From an uncultured Methylobacteriaceae bacterium (lineage in GTDB: Bacteria > Pseudomonadota > Alphaproteobacteria > Rhizobiales > Beijerinckiaceae), in the NCBI GenBank assembly GCA_937872715.1, contig CALMTJ010000149.1:3635-18261 (forward strand): a DNA stretch of 14,627 nt. The letters are read 5' to 3'. Positions 14,565 to 14,627 of this stretch are shown in pieces (position 1 is the first letter of the stretch; every line of letters begins with the position of its first letter). The notes beneath the pieces are model-generated. The model was given only the letters and a program-made list of their open reading frames with translations. It did no database searches and was not told the origin of the DNA. Both the position numbers and the translations under genes were made by a program.

Positions 14565-14627
14565 TCAACTCGCTGGGCGCGATCGCGCGCGACAATCGCC
14601 GGGCGACATCCCGTACCGCCTCTGGAA
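14565..14627 (-). CDS. AraC-family transcriptional regulator, C-terminal end only
   Basis: The minus-strand frame entering from the window edge reads FQRRYGMSPGDCRARSRPAS and then TGA (14567-14565). F-x-R-x-x-G-x-S-P-x-x-x-R is the signature of the last helix of the AraC/XylS DNA-binding domain, where it is normally followed by 5-15 residues and the stop, as here. Only 20 residues are visible; the rest lies beyond the window. The gene is upstream of and codirectional with the cytochrome c gene, so it may control the cytochrome or the whole right-hand cluster. The family call is based on this short motif alone, but the position of the stop fits well. Confidence 0.7.
   Translation of the reverse strand, partial: FQRRYGMSPGDCRARSRPAS

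Noticed and set aside
1..14627. CRISPR array, tRNA or rRNA genes, phage genes
   Set aside because: No regularly spaced direct repeats, cloverleaf-like sequences or structural phage proteins were noticed on either strand.

Overview
This is a high-GC window with dense, overlapping genes and GTG/TTG starts. The proteins look alphaproteobacterial, most like a Hyphomicrobiales soil or plant-associated bacterium of the Methylobacterium or Bradyrhizobium kind; that assignment is an inference from style and families, not from a marker gene. Most of the window is accessory catabolism, interrupted by a patch of decayed mobile DNA. No rRNA, tRNA or CRISPR array was seen.

Left block (1-5220, plus strand). 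A PotD/PotA/PotB/PotC-type ABC importer (binding protein cut by the window edge, ATPase, two permeases) is followed by a truncated creatininase-family remnant, a small cupin and an isochorismatase-like cysteine hydrolase. Overlapping stops and starts (ATGA, GTGA) mark it as one operon. Such a set would import a small, probably nitrogenous compound and hydrolyse C-N bonds. Two lesions are visible: a one-base frameshift late in the ATPase (about 1910-1921), and loss of nearly all of the creatininase (only about 3829-3960 remains).

Middle scar (5221-6072). This stretch has no intact gene. It holds a possible hairpin, a fragment resembling a DUF5615/PIN-like toxin (plus strand), and an IS3-family transposase remnant (minus strand) with a 25-base insertion in the catalytic domain.

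Right block (6073-14627). A two-module extradiol (VOC) dioxygenase runs leftward, divergent from a plus-strand operon: cupin, MFS transporter, ACMSD-type amidohydrolase/decarboxylase, [2Fe-2S] subunit and Tat-exported molybdopterin subunit of an isoquinoline-1-oxidoreductase-like hydroxylase. A tri-heme cytochrome c on the minus strand converges on the hydroxylase and could be its periplasmic electron acceptor. The last 63 bases are the 3' end of an AraC-family regulator placed upstream of the cytochrome gene. Together these suggest a pathway for an aromatic or N-heteroaromatic compound: periplasmic hydroxylation, uptake, decarboxylation or hydrolysis, and extradiol ring cleavage. The substrate cannot be read from the sequence, and this set is the best candidate for an undescribed system here.
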